40,293 nucleotides of DNA from positions 1 through 40,293 of the forward strand of contig JBMNIG010000017.1 of NCBI GenBank assembly GCA_050950785.1. The letters are read 5' to 3'. The position numbers and the translations under genes are program-made. This document shows, piece by piece, positions 36,163-40,293 of this stretch. Under the pieces are notes generated by a model that saw nothing but the letters and a program-made list of their open reading frames with translations, ran no database searches and had not been told where the DNA came from. How positions within the stretch are numbered: position 1 is the stretch's first letter; each line of letters begins with the position of its first letter. Source of the stretch: JAAYOS01 sp050950785 (GTDB lineage Bacteria > Bacillota > Clostridia > Oscillospirales > JAAYOS01).

Positions 36163-36489
36163 AAGCGCACCCCTATCTTGTCTATATATTTCTCGATGTA
36201 TCAAGTATAAAAAAAGTACTGTCCAATAAAACGGACAGCACCACAAATTTATCAACTAATATTATTCAGCACATTCCCAAGGTCTCTGCATAACATTTTT
36301 GCAGTAGGTTAAAATCCTTCTGTCAGAGCAGATCTATCACACATCATCTCAAACATACAAAGAGATCTTTGCCAAAAAACTGACCCAGTAAAGAAATATC
36401 CGGCTAAAAAACGTATATCAACACGAATATAGCGGTAAATCTCTAATAAGTAATGAGCTTGTTATATAGGATAGTATCGGAGGACCATT
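36163..36489. other. Intergenic region between the membrane gene and ppa
   Basis: Contains a minus-strand terminator hairpin (36209-36241, listed). The rest is AT-rich; I see no gene and no promoter close to consensus for either neighbour. Confidence 0.6.
36209..36241 (-). terminator. Terminator-like hairpin in the leader of the membrane protein gene
   Basis: On the minus strand GTGCTGTCC pairs with GGACAGTAC (9 bp, one wobble) around an 8-base loop, followed by TTTTTTT. No minus-strand gene ends just upstream, so it is either an attenuator of the gene starting at 36162 or the end of a small RNA. Confidence 0.7.
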
Positions 36490-37021
36490 ATGAACGCTTG
36501 GCATGATTTCCACCCGTCGCGCATCACCCCGACAATTTCGTCAGTGTCATTGAAATACCTAAAGGAAGCAAAAAGAAGTATGAGCTTGACAAGGATACCG
36601 GCATGATCATCCTTGATCGCATACTGTTTACATCAACCCATTATCCTGCAAACTATGGGTTTATACCGAGGACATTGTCACAAGACGAAGACCCCCTTGA
36701 TGTGCTTGTCCTGTGTCAGGAAGCCTTGGACCCCCTTACAGTAGTAGAATGCTTCCCTATCGGGGTGCTCAATATGATCGATCACGACGAAGTAGACGAA
36801 AAGATCATCGCAATTCCTTTCGGTGACCCGTCACTGAATAGTTTTCAAGATATTTGCGAGCTGCCCGCCATCAATTTCAAGAGATACGGCATTTCTTCGA
36901 AGTGTATAAGCATCTGGAAAACAAAGTTACACTTGTTGAGGAAATAATGGACAGGAAGGCAGCAATAAAAGTTATTTCTGAAAGTATTGAGCGATATGAT
37001 GAAAGATTCCTTATTCCGTAA
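36490..37021 (+). CDS. ppa: Inorganic pyrophosphatase (family I), with two apparent frameshifts
   Basis: Hydrolyses pyrophosphate to drive biosynthesis. The ATG at 36490 has GGAGG upstream and begins MNAWHDFHPSRITP, the usual PPase start. At the CCCC run 36527-36530 the frame shifts; the next frame gives DNFVSVIEIPKGSKKKYELD, YPANYGFIPRT, DEDPLDVLVLCQE and DEKIIAIPFGDPS, with the metal-binding acidic residues. At the CCC run 36864-36866 it shifts again, and the end reads FFEVYKHLENK, then VEEIMDRKAAIKVI, to the stop at 37019-37021. One missing C at each site gives a 177-residue protein, normal for the family. The stop codon lies inside the terminator hairpin. Confidence 0.88.
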
Positions 37022-37048
37022 ATACTACGGTATAAGGAATCTTTTTTC
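37002..37048 (+). terminator. Terminator of ppa
   Basis: AGATTCCTTAT.CCGTA pairs with TACGG.ATAAGGAATCT around a 5-base loop, followed by TTTTTT. The ppa stop codon is within the loop side of the stem. Confidence 0.9.
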
Positions 37049-37086
37049 CAATGCTTCTGATTTGCAGAATTAGTATTCAGTTGCCT

Positions 37087-38635
37087 CTAATCATCAAATA
37101 TGTCTTCACCAATTAGTTCAGTTCCATTTAAAATAACAATGTCTTCGAGTTTCCCACAATCTGAAAAGGCTCCTTCACCAACTTCAATAACACCTTCGCA
37201 TAATGTAATTGATCTAAGTTCTGTGCATCCCGAGAAACAATATTCTCCTATGCGGGTTACAGAACCCGGTATTGTAATGCTAGTAAGGCTAGTACAACCT
37301 TTAAAAGCTTCCTCTCCAATTTCCTCAACACCATATGGAATGACGATTTCTTTGAGTTTGCTGCAATCCGTAAAAGCGTTATCTTGAATCCTGACAACGC
37401 CTTCGCATAATGTAACAGATTCTAACTCAGTGCATTCCGAAAAACACAAAGGGGATATCTCGGTAATACTATTGGGAAGGATGATCGATCTAAGACTCTT
37501 ACACTCCATAAATGCACCGGTCCCAATCGAAGAAACATTGCCGGGAATAGTTATTTTTACTATTCCTGATCGTGAAAAAGCATAGTTCCCTATTTCACGC
37601 AAAGTTTCAGGTAAGACAAGGCTTTTCAATCTGCGACAATCATAAAATGCACTCTGTTCTATTGTTTCCAAAGAAGTATTGCTAAAAAGATCAGCATCAC
37701 TTAATGACTGACACGAGCAAAATGCATGTTTGCCGATAACCTTTATGGTCTCAGGTATCTCAACTTCTTGTAATGAGGTGCAGTTTAAGAATGTATTGTC
37801 CGGTATCATCTCCATATTACTGTTTAACCTTACATATTTTAGGTCACTGCAGCCCCTAAAGACAAAAATCGCCAAAGTGTGAAATATCATCATAGATGGT
37901 CACCCTTTCCAAACCATCACAACCATCAAAGGCAAAGTCTAAAATGCTTGTACGCAAACCTTTGGCTCTTTTCGAGTAAGGAGGGATCGTAGCCTCATTG
38001 CGAAGCGATGACAGGTGGTATTTCCCATAGATGATATCACTACCATGTATACGTTTAGGAAGGACTCCCGTTTCTCCAAACACAGATAGCTTGGCATCAA
38101 TCTTTTTCATCTCTAATTGCTGTGCCTCAGTGAGTACTGGCGGGTTTGTCCTCTTTTCGTGGTACTCCTCATATTCCTCCCTGAGGCCACTATATAGCAG
38201 TGATTCCAGATGAAAATCATAATACAGCTTCTTGATGGTTTCATATGTAGACACAGAAAAATCATCAAATGCAAGAAACCAATCTGAGTCGATATTGTCT
38301 TTAAGATCGTTGTATGATCGCTTTACTTCTTCTGCAGTTACCTGGTAAAAGGACATAAAAAGGTAATCGGATCGAACATCTTCCAAAAAAGAAATAAAAA
38401 CCTGCAATATCCTTTCAAACTCTTCCGTCCTGGTTATTTGTTTGAACATTCCGGTAACAAGCAAATTGTCTGTAAGTCCGTATAAATCATCCTCTTCAGT
38501 CCCTAAATATTCAATCCTGTATGGATAAAATCTTTCGGCCCAATGTAGATTTTGACATGTTGTAGCATATTTTATAGATTTCTCCGATATGTTTGGAACC
38601 ATGTTTATAATGTAATGAAAACCCAATGGAAACAT
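37087..38635 (-). CDS. BspA-like leucine-rich repeat (LRR_5) protein, with apparent frameshift
   Basis: About 515 residues if one base is removed. Residues 1-225 form an unrecognised, charged, partly helical region (FERILQVFISFLEDVRSDYL, then EEVKRSYNDLKDNID and LYSGLREEYEEYHE). After that, 23-residue BspA/TpLRR repeats run to the end, with the pattern I..+AF.GC..L..I.IP..V: for example GEEAFKGCTSLTSITIPGSV and GTGAFMECKSLRSIILPNSI. The frame breaks at the A5 run 37864-37868 (T5 on the coding strand): HFGDF in one frame continues as VFRGCSDLKYV in the other, which keeps repeat spacing. No signal peptide or wall anchor is visible, so it may be cytoplasmic. The start is uncertain: the ATG at 38635 abuts GAGGG, and a TTG at 38626 has better spacing. 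Confidence 0.72.
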
Positions 38636-38874
38636 CCCTCTATACGCTGTTTACAACAGCTTTCTCTCACAGACAACTTAAATTGATAAAGTGAAGATTT
38701 CTTTATTGTATGCATGGAAGGACAAGCTTCAACACAAACCTACAGCATATTTAACTGCACCGTGCGATTGCCTCCATTAAATACGAAAAACGGCATAGTC
38801 AAAAATACAGAATATGCCGTTTCGTTGAGAAGTTGTTGATCAATACCTAAGTGCCACAAAAAGCAACTACAATT
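38636..38874. other. Intergenic region between the LRR and IIC genes
   Basis: Holds the IIC gene terminator (38783-38826) in its upper part. The sequence nearer the LRR gene is AT-rich, with nothing recognisable. Confidence 0.5.
38783..38826 (-). terminator. Terminator of the PTS-type IIC gene
   Basis: CGGCATA pairs with TATGCCG, extended by ACGAAA/TTTCGT with a 2-base bulge, around a 15-base loop; a T-run follows on the minus strand. Confidence 0.8.
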
Positions 38875-39934
38875 CTATTGAAGCTTCAAATCTCCTTCTC
38901 TGATCCACCCTATCCTGCGGCAGACGAGACCGAGTAGCCAGCAGATTACAGCCGGCAGAACAAATGCAATAAGCACCAGGGCTACCCAATCCATTGCAGT
39001 AATAGATGCCTTTAGCCCCGCAGCTACATCCTCCACCCATCCGGCATAGACTCCTATCGGTCCAACCATACCGCAGGTTCCCATTCCGGAAGCAACAGCA
39101 GGTCCATTCATCTGCAGTTTAAACACACATGTTGATATCGGGCCGGTGATTGCACTAGTTATAATTGCGGGTATCCAGATTTTGGGGTTCCGCATTATAT
39201 TGCCCATCTGCAGCATGGAAGTGCCAAGCCCCTGGGATAACAGGCCGCCCCAGCGGTTCTCCCGGAAGGACATAACTGCAAATCCAACCATATTTGCACA
39301 GCAACCTGCAAGCGCAGCACCGCCCGCAAGCCCCGCTAACCCAAGTGATGCGCAGATTGCAGCACTGCTGATCGGAAGCGTCAGCGCGATTCCCACTATA
39401 ACCGAAACGAGTATTCCCATCACAAACGGTTGCTGATCTGTTGCCCACATAATCACTTTGCCTACCTCATTTGCAGCTTGTCCAATTGCCGGAGCCACTA
39501 AAGAAGAGAGCAACACACCCACTAAAATAGTCACCAAAGGAGTAACTAAAATATCGATCCTGGTCTCCTTGGACACGACTTTTCCTATTTCGGCTGTAAT
39601 AATTGCAATTATTAAAACGGCCAAGGGACCGCCTGCGCCTCCATAGTAGTTTGATGAATATCCAACGGTGACCAACGAAAAAAGTACCAAGGGCGGGCAC
39701 TTTAGTGCAAACCCAATAGCAACTGCCATTGCAGGGACCCGACATTTTTCCTGCAAAATCACCTATTTCGTTAAGAAACGATAACCCCAGCTGCGTTCCC
39801 AGTGTATTCAATATCGTTCCTATCAATAAAGAACAGAAGAGTCCTTGCGCCATAGCCCCCATGGCATCGACCCCGTAACGCCTCGCTGAGATTTGGATGT
39901 CCTTTCGATCTAAGAAGGCCTTAAACTTACTCAC
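38875..39934 (-). CDS. PTS-type sugar transporter subunit IIC (PTS_EIIC_2 family), with apparent frameshift
   Basis: Multi-span membrane protein of about 352 residues when one base is removed. The N-terminal frame (GTG at 39934) reads RRYGVDAMGAMAQGLFCSLLIGTILN, then EIGDFAGKMSG; the second frame continues PAMAVAIGFALKCPPLVLFS. The break lies near 39734-39740 (GGGACCC), where one base too many is present. Family runs are TRIDILVTPLVTI, FVMGILVSVIVGIALTLPISS, GFAVMSFRENRWGGLLSQG, and GTSMLQMGNIMRNPKIWIPA. Members are annotated as PTS IIC proteins, but no IIA, IIB or HPr gene is nearby and the substrate is unknown. HPr kinase elsewhere in the window shows that the cell has PTS-linked regulation. 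Confidence 0.82.
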
Positions 39935-40025
39935 TTTGTGTGCATCCCTTCTGAATCAAATATATGAAGTGTATTTTATACTCACTACATGCCACGCAAG
40001 TGTCCAACCACCCGCCACTCTTGAG

Positions 40026-40080
40026 GGCTTGATCAAGCCTACCGGCATTTGGTAAACCCACCGTCATTTACCGGCATGTA
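40026..40080. promoter_or_regulatory. Perfect palindrome plus three ACCGnCAT repeats upstream of the IIC gene
   Basis: A 14 bp perfect palindrome, GGCTTGATCAAGCC (40026-40039), is followed by three copies of ACCGnCAT starting at 40041, 40060 and 40070. It lies about 90 bp upstream of the IIC start and 40 bp after the stop of the next minus-strand gene. No T-run follows, so an operator is more likely than a terminator. Confidence 0.4.
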
Positions 40081-40119
40081 GTATGGTTTTCATATCATCT
40101 CGCAAAATGTTGAATCAAA

Positions 40120-40293
40120 TCAGCGCTTTCTTCGCAACTTCAATCCACTGGATCTATTACCTTTTCTAAATGATTTGCTCCGGGGGGATCTTGCCCTTTC
40201 TATGCTATCTAAAACATTTGCCATTCCGGAATAGAATTCGTCCAGCTTAACCGGTTCGCGGTAGCTATAACCTCCACGATACTTATGCAAAAC
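40120..40293 (-). CDS. Unidentified protein, C-terminal end (partial)
   Basis: The minus-strand frame is open from the right window edge to a TGA at 40122-40120, giving 57 residues. It reads HKYRGGYSYREPVKLDEFYSG, then MANVLDSIERAR, and ends in a strongly basic tail (Arg/Lys/Ser-rich, RKR at the end). The composition looks protein-like and a basic tail suggests nucleic-acid contact, but I recognise no family. The bulk of the gene lies outside the window. Confidence 0.45.
   Translation of the reverse strand, partial: VLHKYRGGYSYREPVKLDEFYSGMANVLDSIERARSPRSKSFRKGNRSSGLKLRRKR

Noticed and set aside
36440..36480. Promoter directly before ppa (TAGTAT near 36469)
   Set aside because: The transcript start would fall within the ribosome site, and no -35 is present at the right distance.

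Overview
The window is one chromosomal stretch of a low-to-moderate GC Gram-positive bacterium, most likely a member of the Clostridia (Bacillota). The markers are WhiA, HPr kinase/phosphorylase, the RapZ-YvcK-WhiA triad, a Gram-positive type DnaE, a BofC-like secreted protein, a DUF1292 protein, strong GGAGG ribosome sites and canonical TTGACA/TATAAT promoters. No plasmid, phage, IS or CRISPR signature was seen. The content is mostly housekeeping, and no clearly new multi-gene system is visible.

Bases 1-7170 (+) hold a near-complete aromatic amino acid operon: DAHP synthase (cut by the window edge), aroB, aroA, aroC, pheA, an aroE-aroK fusion and aroQ. Several starts lie inside the preceding gene, and a strong terminator at about 7283-7327 closes the operon. 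A promoter just before that terminator would make a transcript of about 80 nt. Then come, on the minus strand, an aldo/keto reductase and tRNA-Ser(UGA), each with its own promoter.

Bases 8926-21102 (-) are a long central-metabolism and envelope cluster read right to left: hprK, a PHP-family hydrolase, ROK glucokinase, murB, rapZ, yvcK, whiA, dnaE, pfkA and a DUF4870-like membrane protein. Catabolite control, sugar phosphorylation, cell-wall precursor supply and replication are thus co-located. Divergent from it is trmB (+). Between trmB and a DUF1292 gene (-) lies an orphan structured RNA of about 185 nt (22178-22360, -) with its own promoter and terminator. A BofC-like protein (-) is divergent from a large class A penicillin-binding protein (+).

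Bases 26873-29854 (-) are the threonine/aspartate branch operon: ACT-domain regulator, homoserine dehydrogenase and aspartokinase. Bases 30132-33524 (+) are a MoxR ATPase / DUF58 / membrane DUF4129-like operon. A DUF2461 gene (-) follows.

Bases 34718-40293 hold fructose-bisphosphate aldolase, a small membrane protein, inorganic pyrophosphatase, a BspA-like leucine-rich-repeat protein, a PTS-type IIC membrane protein and the end of an unidentified gene. Four of these genes (fba, ppa, the LRR gene, the IIC gene), and aroE earlier in the window, are broken by single-base indels, most in or beside short homopolymers. Because fba, ppa and aroE are core genes, base-calling or assembly error is the simplest explanation, so these genes are annotated as CDS with the frame breaks marked.
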